Shown here: piece after piece, positions 33,315 to 41,262 of the stretch
Numbering within the stretch: position 1 is the first letter of the stretch
Layout of the letters: the number at the start of each line of letters is the position of its first letter
Assembly: GCA_021781415.1 (NCBI GenBank)
Contig: JAJXWW010000221.1
Span: 1-64,000, forward strand
Direction of reading: 5' to 3'
Origin: Planctomycetota bacterium
Lineage (GTDB): Bacteria > Planctomycetota > Planctomycetia > Gemmatales > Gemmataceae
Length of the DNA: 64,000 nt
Program-made: the position numbers and the translations under genes
The notes under the pieces: model-generated
Databases searched by the model: none
The model's input: only the letters and a program-made list of their open reading frames with translations
What the model was told of the DNA's origin: nothing

Positions 33315-33617
33315 CGAGTATCTCCTATTCTCGCTGCGATGTGTATGAAAATGAACATCGACTTGTCCGATTCCGCGTCGAGCGTTTCAGTTCGTTAACG
33401 ATCGGGGTCGATAGAAACGAGTGCGGTCATTCAGTAATCCGTCGTAACTCCTTTTTGGAACAACGGTTCCAGAGAATCGCTCCGACAATTCCGTGCGACT
33501 GAGCGAACCGGCATGGAATATGCTATTTTTAATAAGTAACGGAATTAGAACGATTGCGACGGATGCAGCATGAGAGCGCATGAGGCCACGGAAACCGGTA
33601 AAGAGAAGGCAACGATC
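33315..33617. other. 303-base intergenic region, no gene seen
   Basis: No domain-bearing frame is visible. An AT-rich patch near 33520-33545 (GCTATTTTTAATAAG) could hold a promoter for the small gene at 33618. A start at 33570 in frame with that gene is possible but has no ribosome binding site. Confidence 0.35.
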
Positions 33618-33824
33618 ATGGGCTTGAACACGCACTATCAACTTCTGATTACTCGCGGAAGAAAAGCGGGTCTCACGACGCGCGAACTGTATTCCGCGAT
33701 GGCTGGCCGTCCCGTCGAGGGCAGCGACGACCTCTTGGGCCGGGCCGACTGCAACGGCTATGTGCCGAGCATCAGTCCGCAAGGCCAACGCATCTATCGT
33801 CCGCTCAACGGCAAACGGAGTTGA
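33618..33824 (+). CDS. small 68-residue protein, function unknown
   Basis: A short protein starting MGLNTHYQLLITRGRKAGLT and continuing with TRELYSAMAGRPVEG, then a glycine-containing tail NGYVPSISPQGQRIYRP. Composition is well-balanced, basic and without signal peptide or membrane segment, so it is probably cytoplasmic. GAGAAGG lies upstream of the chosen ATG. A strong terminator follows 38 bases after the stop, which supports it being a real, separately transcribed gene. I do not recognise the family. It sits between the multiheme cytochrome and the second FadJ gene. Confidence 0.5.
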   Translation: MGLNTHYQLLITRGRKAGLTTRELYSAMAGRPVEGSDDLLGRADCNGYVPSISPQGQRIYRPLNGKRS

Positions 33825-33862
33825 GTTGGACTCCGACCACGGAGCGCTGAAGTCTGGAACGG

Positions 33863-33910
33863 AAGGGCCGATGCTTTTCTCGCCGAGGGAAGCATCGGCC
33901 CTTCGGTTTT
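33863..33910 (+). terminator. intrinsic terminator after the small gene
   Basis: A perfect 14-base stem: AAGGGCCGATGCTT (33863-33876) pairs with AAGCATCGGCCCTT (33890-33903) over a 13-base loop, followed by CGGTTTT. It would end transcription of the 68-residue gene and isolate it from the FadJ-type gene at 34034. Confidence 0.85.
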
Positions 33911-34033
33911 GGCCTTCCTCGGGTAGTCGATCCTAGCTCGCCGCGATGCAAACCGGCTTTGCCCTCACTGCCTTTTCGCATAAACTCACCTTTCATCCGG
34001 CCACTTACGTTACCAGCACGAAAGGACGCGACG

Positions 34034-36178
34034 ATGGGTCAACCGACGCAGCCCGCTCTCCGCTTGGAAATCCTCAACGGCGACATCGCCTTGTTGACGC
34101 TCGATCAACCGGGCAGCCGCGCCAATACGTTGAGTCAAGCGATGCTCGGCGAACTCGAAGCAATGGTGGCCCAGCTTAAAGCACGCGCCGAACTGCACGG
34201 CTTGATCTTGTGCAGCGGCAAGCCGGGCATCTTCATCGCCGGCGCGGATCTACGCGAACTCGGCAGCGCTCCACAAGACGCCGACACGGCGCGCAAAATG
34301 GTGAAGCGCGGCCTCGATCTCGTCGCATCCATCGAGAATCTACCCTATCCGACTGTCGCGGCCATCGACGGTGCGTGCATGGGCGGCGGTTTGGAATTGG
34401 CGCTCGGGTTCGATTATCGTTTGGCCGGCACGCATCCGAAGACAGAAATCGGACTGCCGGAGACGAAGATCGGGCTTATCCCCGGCTGGGGCGGGACGCA
34501 GCGCCTGAGCCGACTGATCGGGCCATCGCTGGCCGCCGAGATGATTTGCTCCGGAGAGCCGGCCAAGGCCGACCGCGCCCGTCAAATCGGTCTCGTCTTC
34601 GATGCCGTGCCGCCCGAACGTCTTCAAGAGGAAGCAGTACGGTTGATCCAAGAGGCGCGGAAATCCGACGAATGGAAGACGCTCCGCCAACGCAAACGAC
34701 AGCCGGTCGGGCTGAGCGAGGAGCAGCAATCGTTCGCTTACGCCGTTGCCCGCGCGCAGGTGTTGGCCAAGACGAGCGGAAAATATCCGGCTCCGCCGGC
34801 GGCGCTGGAAGCCATCTTCCGAGGCTGCAATCTGCCGCTGGAGGATGGACTCAAGGCCGAGACGGAGCAATTCGTACAACTGGTGGGCAGCCCCATCTCG
34901 CGCAATCTGATCGCGGTGTTCTTTATGACTCAGCGTTTGCAGAAAGACTCCGGTGTCAATGCCGCCACCGTGCAACCCACAAACGTCCAGCAAGTTGGCG
35001 TTCTCGGAGCAGGCATCATGGGAGCAGGCATCGCCGCCGCGCACATCCGCCGAGGCATTCCCGCCATGCTTCTCGACAACGCCTCGGCGGCGCTGGAGAA
35101 AGGCATCGGCAACATCTCCAAGAGCCTGCTGGGCCGGGTTGAGATTGGCCGCTTGTCGCCCGCCGATGCAGCCACGGCTCTGGCTCGCCTCAGCAGCAGC
35201 ACGACGCTGAACGCCTTGGCCGACCGAGATGTGGTGATCGAGGCCATCATCGAAAACGAAGAGGCCAAGGTGAACACCTATCGCCAAGTGGAGAAGCTCT
35301 TGCGACCGGGAGCGATCCTCGCTTCCAACACTTCGACGATCTCCATTACGCGCATGGCCCAATCGGTCGAACATCCCGATACCTTCGCCGGAATGCACTT
35401 CTTCAATCCCGTGGATCGCATGCAGTTGGTCGAAGTGATCCGAGGGGAGAAGACCAGCGATGAAACCGTCGTCTCGCTCGTCGCCTTGGCCAAACGCATC
35501 GGCAAGACTCCGATCGTCGTCCGCGATTGTCCGGGCTTTCTCGTCAATCGCATCTTGTTCCCCTACCTCAACGAATCGCTGGTGTTGTTGCAAGAGGGAG
35601 CGAGTCCGCGCGCCCTCGACAAAGCGGCGATGGCATTCGGGATGCCGATGGGACCGATAACGCTCAACGATCTCGTCGGTCTGGATACATCGCTCTATGC
35701 CGGGCGCGTCATCAACACCGCCTTCGCCGACCGGGCCGCGCCGACGAAGATTCTCGACGAACTCGTCAAAGCCGGTCGCTTGGGGCAAAAGTCCAGCGCG
35801 GGTTTCTATAGCTACATCAAAGGCTCGCGCGGCCTCGACGATCCTGCCCTCGACTCGATCCTGGCCAAGTGCCGCACCGGCCAAAGACAATTCGAGAATG
35901 AAGAGTTAACGGATCGTCTATTTCTACCGATGTTGACCGAGGCCAGCCGCGTCCTAAGCGAAGGCATCGTCCGCGATCCCGGCGACGTGGACATGGGTTT
36001 GATACTGGGCATCGGCTTCCCGCCCTTCCGCGGTGGAATCCTCCGCTGGGCCGACGCTCTCGGACTGGCCAACGTGCTGGAAAAGCTGAAACGCTACGAA
36101 TCCCTCGGACTCCGTTTCCAAGCCACCGAGCAGATGCGTCAACTGGCCTCGGAGGGCAAGGGATTCTACCGGGACTAA
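34034..36178 (+). CDS. fadJ: fatty-acid oxidation multifunctional enzyme (FadJ-type), copy 2
   Basis: A 714-residue enoyl-CoA hydratase/3-hydroxyacyl-CoA dehydrogenase. Crotonase motifs are GIFIAGADLREL, GACMGGGLELALGFDYRL and IGLPETKIGLIPGWGGTQRL with the catalytic Glu; the NAD domain begins near residue 321 with VGVLGAGIMGAGIAAAHIRR, then NTSTISITRMAQ, GMHFFNPVDRMQLVEV and DCPGFLVNRILFPYLNESL. The C-terminal repeat has ILGIGFPPFRGGILRWADALG. It differs from copy 1 throughout, so the two are old paralogues that may act on different acyl chain lengths. AAAGGA sits 8 bases before the ATG. A hairpin follows the stop. The partner thiolase lies outside the window. Confidence 0.93.
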   Translation: MGQPTQPALRLEILNGDIALLTLDQPGSRANTLSQAMLGELEAMVAQLKARAELHGLILCSGKPGIFIAGADLRELGSAPQDADTARKMVKRGLDLVASIENLPYPTVAAIDGACMGGGLELALGFDYRLAGTHPKTEIGLPETKIGLIPGWGGTQRLSRLIGPSLAAEMICSGEPAKADRARQIGLVFDAVPPERLQEEAVRLIQEARKSDEWKTLRQRKRQPVGLSEEQQSFAYAVARAQVLAKTSGKYPAPPAALEAIFRGCNLPLEDGLKAETEQFVQLVGSPISRNLIAVFFMTQRLQKDSGVNAATVQPTNVQQVGVLGAGIMGAGIAAAHIRRGIPAMLLDNASAALEKGIGNISKSLLGRVEIGRLSPADAATALARLSSSTTLNALADRDVVIEAIIENEEAKVNTYRQVEKLLRPGAILASNTSTISITRMAQSVEHPDTFAGMHFFNPVDRMQLVEVIRGEKTSDETVVSLVALAKRIGKTPIVVRDCPGFLVNRILFPYLNESLVLLQEGASPRALDKAAMAFGMPMGPITLNDLVGLDTSLYAGRVINTAFADRAAPTKILDELVKAGRLGQKSSAGFYSYIKGSRGLDDPALDSILAKCRTGQRQFENEELTDRLFLPMLTEASRVLSEGIVRDPGDVDMGLILGIGFPPFRGGILRWADALGLANVLEKLKRYESLGLRFQATEQMRQLASEGKGFYRD

Positions 36179-36207
36179 GAAACTTCGGCGAACCGGGCTG
36201 AGCCTTC

Positions 36208-36244
36208 GGAGATCGATAAAAACCACTCGGTTTTATCGATCTCC
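36208..36244 (+). terminator. hairpin after the second FadJ-type gene
   Basis: GGAGATCGATAAAAACC (36208-36224) pairs with GGTTTTATCGATCTCC (36229-36244), with one bulged A and a 4-base loop, 30 bases after the stop codon. It has no following U-tract but its AT-rich stem and position suggest a terminator or mRNA 3'-end structure. The remaining 238 bases up to the DUF1559 gene hold no other feature that I can see. Confidence 0.55.
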
Positions 36245-36482
36245 CCATCCCGATCGTCTTGATTCGCTCCGACTCACGGCCGTCCAACATCGTTTCGATG
36301 TGCGACAAGGCGGCTTCGGCGAAAAGATGGTCGGGCCGTCCGAGCGTCAACCGTTCTCACAATCTGGTTGAATCACCGTTCAATGGATGGTAGGATAGGG
36401 CCGATGGATTCGTATACGCTGTAAATAGATTTCTTGTGGTCCGTCTTATACGACGTTTTTCTTTGGAACGATAGGTGAAATT

Positions 36483-37358
36483 ATGTTGATTCGTCTATTT
36501 CACCGGTGGAGAGGCTTCACGCTCATCGAACTTTTGGTAGTCATTGCGATCATTGCCATCCTTATTGGCCTTCTGTTACCCGCCGTTCAAAAAGTACGCG
36601 AGGCCGCCGCCCGCGCTCAGTGCAGCAACAATCTCAAGCAGTTGGGTTTGGCCACAGCCAATTTCGCGGACACCCATGAGACGATGCTTCCACCGGCAAA
36701 TGGCTGGTTACCGTACAACAACGGGGCGCAGGGACAGCAAGGACAGGTGTACGGCACGGAACTGGTTCAGATCCTGCCTTTTATCGAACAACAGAATTTG
36801 CTCAACGCATCGTTCAACGGAACGTACTATGCGATCAACGTACCCACCAACGGGGGCAACCGTCGCGTCAAGACGTTCGTATGCCCGTCCGATCCCAGCG
36901 TGGGCAAAGCGGCTTCGACGCAATGGGGCGGAACGAACTGGGGTCAAGGCGATTGCAGTTATGCGGGGAATTATCAGGTCTTCGGACTACCGCTGCCACG
37001 ATGGCAAGGAGGACATCGATTCCCGGCCTCGTTGACGGACGGCACTTCCAACACCATTCTTTACGCCGAAAAGTACGCCGGATGTGGCGGCGGCGGCAAC
37101 CTGTGGGCGTGGGGTTGGGATGTGTACTTGTCACCCGTATACGCCGCCGCCGTCACCGGCCCCCAGACATGGCAACAGTCTCCCAATCCGTGGCAGCGCA
37201 ATTGCAATCCGACTCTGGCGTCGAGCCCTCATACCGGCGGAATCAACGTCAGTCTCGGCGACGGCAGCGTTCGTTTCCTCGCGCAGGGCATCAGTCCCAC
37301 TACGTTTTGGCTTGCCACGAATCCATCGGACGGTTTGCCTCTGCCTTCCGATTGGTGA
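36483..37358 (+). CDS. DUF1559 prepilin-like protein, copy 1
   Basis: A 291-residue protein of the planctomycete DUF1559 family. The N-terminus has a type IV prepilin cleavage/methylation signal, [17 protein letters not shown], followed by the conserved [19 protein letters not shown] and SNNLKQLGL. The rest contains paired cysteines ([17 protein letters not shown]), [14 protein letters not shown] and the closing SLGDGSVRFLAQGISP (family 'H-x-DG-S-VRF' motif). Once processed by a prepilin peptidase, it would be displayed in a pseudopilus-like or surface structure. A lipoprotein gene follows; the same two-gene order is repeated at 38112-39503. A 59-base stretch (36885-36943) is identical in the second copy. 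GAAC-rich leader but no strong ribosome binding site was found. Confidence 0.93.
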   Translation: MLIRLFHRWRGFTLIELLVVIAIIAILIGLLLPAVQKVREAAARAQCSNNLKQLGLATANFADTHETMLPPANGWLPYNNGAQGQQGQVYGTELVQILPFIEQQNLLNASFNGTYYAINVPTNGGNRRVKTFVCPSDPSVGKAASTQWGGTNWGQGDCSYAGNYQVFGLPLPRWQGGHRFPASLTDGTSNTILYAEKYAGCGGGGNLWAWGWDVYLSPVYAAAVTGPQTWQQSPNPWQRNCNPTLASSPHTGGINVSLGDGSVRFLAQGISPTTFWLATNPSDGLPLPSDW

Positions 37359-37523
37359 TTCGCCGCGCGGAGGACAAAAGTTGCCTCGCTCTTGTCGGCG
37401 AACCAGTCCAGAAGGTATCTTGTCGGGAGGGATGGAAACTCCATCGCCCCTCAACGACGCTTCGGGTCACGAATTGAGGGGGTTGTTAGCAGCCACTTTA
37501 TCTGTCTGTATTGTGGAGGAATT

Positions 37524-37958
37524 ATGAGGTCGGTAACATATCTCGTTTGTTCGAGGCGTTCTATCGTGCTGCCTCTGCTGCTCGTGCTGGCGAGCGGGTG
37601 CGGCAGCGGGAAGACGGGAACCGTATCGGGTAAAGTGCTTCTGGATGGTAAGCCCGTGCCCGGCGGGTACATTAATTTCTTCCCCTCCGGTGAAAACTCG
37701 ACCGCGAAGACCAGTCCGATCGGCGAAGACGGAAGCTATTCGGTGAAAGGCGTACCCGTCGGTACCGCGAAGATCACCGTTCAAGGCGTCGCAGGCTCCG
37801 TCCAGATCCCGAACTCCAACCTACCCAAAGGCATGGAGATGCCCGTCTCGGATCGCAAGGCGGTGTTTGTGCCGCCGAAGTACAGCACCACGGAACAAAG
37901 CGGATTGAGCTACGAGATTAAGTCTGGATCGCAAGATCATAACGTCGAATTAAAGTGA
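37524..37958 (+). CDS. small lipoprotein with carboxypeptidase-regulatory-like domain, copy 1
   Basis: A 144-residue predicted lipoprotein. The signal SIVLPLLLVLASGC ends in a lipobox; the mature part starts GSGKTGTVSGKVLLDGKPVP, a small beta-sandwich of the transthyretin/carboxypeptidase-regulatory type found in many planctomycete lipoproteins. The C-terminal part VPPKYSTTEQSGLSYEI and HNVELK closes it. GGAGG lies 6 bases before the ATG. It follows the first DUF1559 gene after 165 bases. The paralogue at 39072 has the same arrangement and closely similar sequence, so each lipoprotein may partner its neighbouring pilin-like protein; that is inference. Confidence 0.82.
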   Translation: MRSVTYLVCSRRSIVLPLLLVLASGCGSGKTGTVSGKVLLDGKPVPGGYINFFPSGENSTAKTSPIGEDGSYSVKGVPVGTAKITVQGVAGSVQIPNSNLPKGMEMPVSDRKAVFVPPKYSTTEQSGLSYEIKSGSQDHNVELK

Positions 37959-38111
37959 CAAATAAACCTCGTCAATGGAGGGTATATATTCCTCGATCCT
38001 TTTGAGTAACCGGCGGCACCGCCGCCCCCACGATGTAGTCGATTTGCGGTACCCTTTGAAAGAGCGTCGTTCGTTCTTTCCATCTCATCTTTTTTGAAGG
38101 GGATTCGATTC

Positions 38112-38996
38112 ATGGTAAGGTTCGTTCTATCGATGCGGAAGCGTGGCTTCACGCTGATCGAATTGTTGGTGGTGATAGCCATCATTGCGATTCTCATTGG
38201 CCTGCTTTTACCGGCCGTACAAAAAGTTCGCGAGGCCGCCGCTCGCTCTCAGTGCAGTAACAATCTCAAACAACTGGGATTGGCGGTCCACAATTTCAAC
38301 GATGTCTACAAGTCCCTTCCTCAAGCGACGGCTTGGCCACCCGGTTCCGGCAATCCCAACATACCCAGCGGGATCGGCGGCACCGAAATGACCCAAATTC
38401 TCGCCTTTATCGAACAACAGAATTTGCTTAACTTCTCAACCACCTACAACGGCGCGGGAATTTTCGCCATCAACATTCCGAGCAACGGAGGCAATCGTCG
38501 CGTTAAAACGTTTATCTGTCCGTCCGATCCCAGCGTGGGCAAAGCGGCTTCGACGCAATGGGGCGGAACGAACTGGGGACAGGGCGATTGCTGCTATGCC
38601 GGTAATTTTCAAGTCTTCGCCTACGGCAGCTTCGGCAATTGGATGGGACACGCTCAAATTCCGGCCACGTTTACCGATGGAACCTCCAACACCATCCTCT
38701 ACGCCGAGAAGTACGCCGGTTGCGGCGGTGGCGGCAATATGTGGGCCTGGGGATGGGATCCGTACTTGTCGCCAGTTTACGGCGTGGCCGTCACCGGCCC
38801 GCAGACCTGGCAGCAATCCCCCAATCCGTGGCAGAGCAATTGCAATCCATCGCTGGCGTCCAGTTCTCACACGGGGGGGATGAACGTTGGCATGGCCGAC
38901 GGCAGCATTCGCTTCCTTGGCCAAGGCATCAGCCCCTACACGTTCTGGGTCGCCACCGTGCCCAACGATGGCATTCCCATGCCACAAGATTGGTAA
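38112..38996 (+). CDS. DUF1559 prepilin-like protein, copy 2
   Basis: A 294-residue paralogue of the DUF1559 protein at 36483. It carries the same prepilin signal ([18 protein letters not shown]) and [18 protein letters not shown], a cysteine-bearing [19 protein letters not shown] stretch, [19 protein letters not shown] and the closing [15 protein letters not shown]. Differences from copy 1 are concentrated in the middle (residues 60-130). A 59-base tract (38520-38578) is identical in DNA to 36885-36943, which stands out against third-position differences elsewhere. ATG 38112 was chosen over TTG 38094 because AAGGGGA lies in front. It is followed by the second lipoprotein gene after 75 bases. 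Confidence 0.93.
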   Translation: MVRFVLSMRKRGFTLIELLVVIAIIAILIGLLLPAVQKVREAAARSQCSNNLKQLGLAVHNFNDVYKSLPQATAWPPGSGNPNIPSGIGGTEMTQILAFIEQQNLLNFSTTYNGAGIFAINIPSNGGNRRVKTFICPSDPSVGKAASTQWGGTNWGQGDCCYAGNFQVFAYGSFGNWMGHAQIPATFTDGTSNTILYAEKYAGCGGGGNMWAWGWDPYLSPVYGVAVTGPQTWQQSPNPWQSNCNPSLASSSHTGGMNVGMADGSIRFLGQGISPYTFWVATVPNDGIPMPQDW

Positions 38997-39071
38997 CCGA
39001 CGAGTCCGACGGGCGAGCGTTCGGCGCGATCCGCACCGCTCGCCCCGACACTCCTTACTTTCGGAGAAACC

Positions 39072-39503
39072 ATGCGATCGTCCCGTTCCGTGTGTTTGTG
39101 TCGCCTGGCCGCGGTCTTACTTCTTCTATCGGCGAGCGGCTGCGGCGCTCGAACGGGAACCGTTGCGGGCAAGGTTCTCCTCGACGGTAAGCCCGTGCCT
39201 GGCGGCTATGTCAACTTCTTTCCCCAAGGAGAGAACACCACCGCCAAGAGTTCTCCCATCGACAAAGACGGCAGCTACACCGTGATCGGAGTGCCGACCG
39301 GCAGCGTCAAAATCAGCGTTCAAGGCATCTTCGGCTCGGAGCAATTGCCGAACATGAAAGGTCCGAACGGCATGGATATGCCTCGCTCCGACCGCAAGAC
39401 GGTCTATGTGCCGACCAAATATAGCACTGTCGAGGAAAGCGGTTTGTCCTACGATGTCAAACCCGGCTCGCAAGATTTTAACATCGAGTTAAAAGATCGG
39501 TAA
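39072..39503 (+). CDS. small lipoprotein with carboxypeptidase-regulatory-like domain, copy 2
   Basis: A 143-residue lipoprotein, paralogue of the protein at 37524. The signal LAAVLLLLSASGC gives a lipobox; ARTGTVAGKVLLDGKPVPGG begins the beta domain, closed by VPTKYSTVEESGLSYDV and NIELKD. CGGAGAAACC precedes the ATG. The stop is 7 bases before the VCBS-repeat protein at 39511, so these two genes are probably co-transcribed. The fixed pairing with DUF1559 in two adjacent copies suggests a functional unit at the cell surface, which is inference. Confidence 0.82.
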   Translation: MRSSRSVCLCRLAAVLLLLSASGCGARTGTVAGKVLLDGKPVPGGYVNFFPQGENTTAKSSPIDKDGSYTVIGVPTGSVKISVQGIFGSEQLPNMKGPNGMDMPRSDRKTVYVPTKYSTVEESGLSYDVKPGSQDFNIELKDR

Positions 39504-39510
39504 TGGTACA

Positions 39511-41262
39511 ATGATGACGATACGAGACGTTCGACATCATTTTATTCTATTTCGGCGTCTGTTACCGCTTGGACTCTTGTGCGGCGCGATCGCCTGTCAA
39601 CCCACCGCGCCTCCGGCTCTCGAAACGGTCAAACCCGCGGAACCCGCATGGTTCCGCGACATCACCGCGGAGACCGGCATCGACTTTGTTCACGATGCCG
39701 GACCTACGGGAAGTTATTTTCTTCCACAAATCGTTGGCTCTGGGGCAGCGGTTTTCGATTGCGACGGAGACGGTCTACACGACCTCTATCTGCTAACCAA
39801 CGGTGGTCCCGATGCCGCTTCGACAAATCGTTTATTCAAACAGCTGCCGGGCGGTCGATTTAAGGATGTGAGCAAGGGTTCCGGCTTGGACTTCGGCGGT
39901 TTCAACATGGGAGTGGCCGTCGGCGATGTGGACAACGATGGCCGACCCGACGTGTTGGTAACGCAGTACGGGGGTATCCGGCTGTTTCACAACGAGGGCC
40001 GCGGCACCTTCACCGAGATCGGCAAACGAGCGGGCTTAAATAGCCCTCTGTGGGGAACCTCGTCGGCCTTTTTCGATTACGACCGCGACGGCTGGCTCGA
40101 TCTCGTCGTGGTCGATTACGTCGATTACGACGGTTCGCGGCCATGTACGAACGCGCGCGGCCAGCGCGATTACTGTGGCCCCAGTTCGTTCGATGGAACC
40201 GTGACCAAGCTATTTCACAATCTCGGAAGCGACGCGCGAGGCGTCGTTCATTTCGAGGACGTTACCGTCTCGTCCGGCTTGTCGACCGTGCCGGGGCCGG
40301 GCCTGGGTGTGGCTTGCGCCGACTTCGACGGCGACGGTTGGCCGGACATCTTCGTCTCCAACGACGGTAAGCCCAATCGATTGTGGATCAATCGGAAGAA
40401 CGGGAGATTCGTGGAAGAGGCCATGCTGCGCGGATTGGCTTACAATAACATGGGTCTGGCACAGGCGGGCATGGGAGTGGCGTGGGGCGACGTGGATGGC
40501 GACGGTTTGTTCGATGTGTTCGTCACCCATCTCACCGAAGAAACGAATACCCTATGGCGTCAGGGGCCGCGCGGCTCCTTTCGGGATCGGTCGCTGGCCT
40601 CGGGGACGGTCGAGGCGTCGATGCGCGGCACGGGGTTCGGCGTCGTACTCGACGACTTCGATTGCGATGGTTTGCTCGATCTCGCCGTCGTCAACGGCCG
40701 CGTCTACCTCGGTCCTTCGAGAAATGAATCGATTCTCGGTCCCTATTGGTCCCGATTCGCCGAGCCAAATCGCTTGTGGCGCGGAACCACGAACGGTCAA
40801 TTCCTCGATCGTTCCGACTCCGACCCGGATTTTGTTGGGAATGGCGCGGTCTCGCGAGGTCTCATCTCCGTCGATCTGGACGACGACGGGGCGCTCGATC
40901 TGATCGCGACCACCGTGGCCGGTTCGGTTCGGGTGTATCGAAACGTCGCCTCGCCGCGCGGACATTGGCTGAGCGTGCGTGCCTGGGATGCGAAACGGCG
41001 ACGCGATGCCTACGGAGCCGTCGTCACGGTGCGATCGAAGGGAAAGCGTTGGGTGCGGTGGTTGAATCCAGCTCGAGGATATTTGTGCAGCGGCGATCCA
41101 CGAGGACACTTCGGTCTCGGAACGGTCGACTCCGTCGATGCCATTGAGATCGCCTGGCCCGACGGCTCGCGCGAGGAGTTTCGCAAGCTCGCCACCGGCG
41201 AACCGATCCCGGTCGATCGAGTGATCTCGCTTTCTCAGGGTGAAGGAACCCCGCTGCCATGA
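39511..41262 (+). CDS. exported VCBS/FG-GAP repeat protein with ASPIC/UnbV domain (CRTAC1-like)
   Basis: A 583-residue protein with an N-terminal signal (LLPLGLLCGAIAC, likely lipobox), then seven FG-GAP/VCBS repeats with calcium-binding loops such as FDCDGDGLHDLYLL, GDVDNDGRPDVLV, FDYDRDGWLDLVVV, ADFDGDGWPDIFVSN, GDVDGDGLFDVFVT, DDFDCDGLLDLAVV and VDLDDDGALDLIAT, which should fold as a beta-propeller. The last 120 residues are an ASPIC/UnbV domain: GHWLSVRAWDAKRRRDAYGA, RWLNPARGYLCSGDPRGHFG and IAWPDGSREEF. Such proteins are common outside the cell in planctomycetes and probably bind ligands or other proteins. Its stop overlaps the start of the TPR gene by 4 bases (ATGA), so the two are translationally coupled. 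Confidence 0.92.
   Translation: MMTIRDVRHHFILFRRLLPLGLLCGAIACQPTAPPALETVKPAEPAWFRDITAETGIDFVHDAGPTGSYFLPQIVGSGAAVFDCDGDGLHDLYLLTNGGPDAASTNRLFKQLPGGRFKDVSKGSGLDFGGFNMGVAVGDVDNDGRPDVLVTQYGGIRLFHNEGRGTFTEIGKRAGLNSPLWGTSSAFFDYDRDGWLDLVVVDYVDYDGSRPCTNARGQRDYCGPSSFDGTVTKLFHNLGSDARGVVHFEDVTVSSGLSTVPGPGLGVACADFDGDGWPDIFVSNDGKPNRLWINRKNGRFVEEAMLRGLAYNNMGLAQAGMGVAWGDVDGDGLFDVFVTHLTEETNTLWRQGPRGSFRDRSLASGTVEASMRGTGFGVVLDDFDCDGLLDLAVVNGRVYLGPSRNESILGPYWSRFAEPNRLWRGTTNGQFLDRSDSDPDFVGNGAVSRGLISVDLDDDGALDLIATTVAGSVRVYRNVASPRGHWLSVRAWDAKRRRDAYGAVVTVRSKGKRWVRWLNPARGYLCSGDPRGHFGLGTVDSVDAIEIAWPDGSREEFRKLATGEPIPVDRVISLSQGEGTPLP

Noticed and set aside
34340-35890. Minus-strand frame of 516 codons opposite the second FadJ gene
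   Set aside because: No domain or start signal; the plus strand has all enoyl-CoA hydratase/dehydrogenase motifs.
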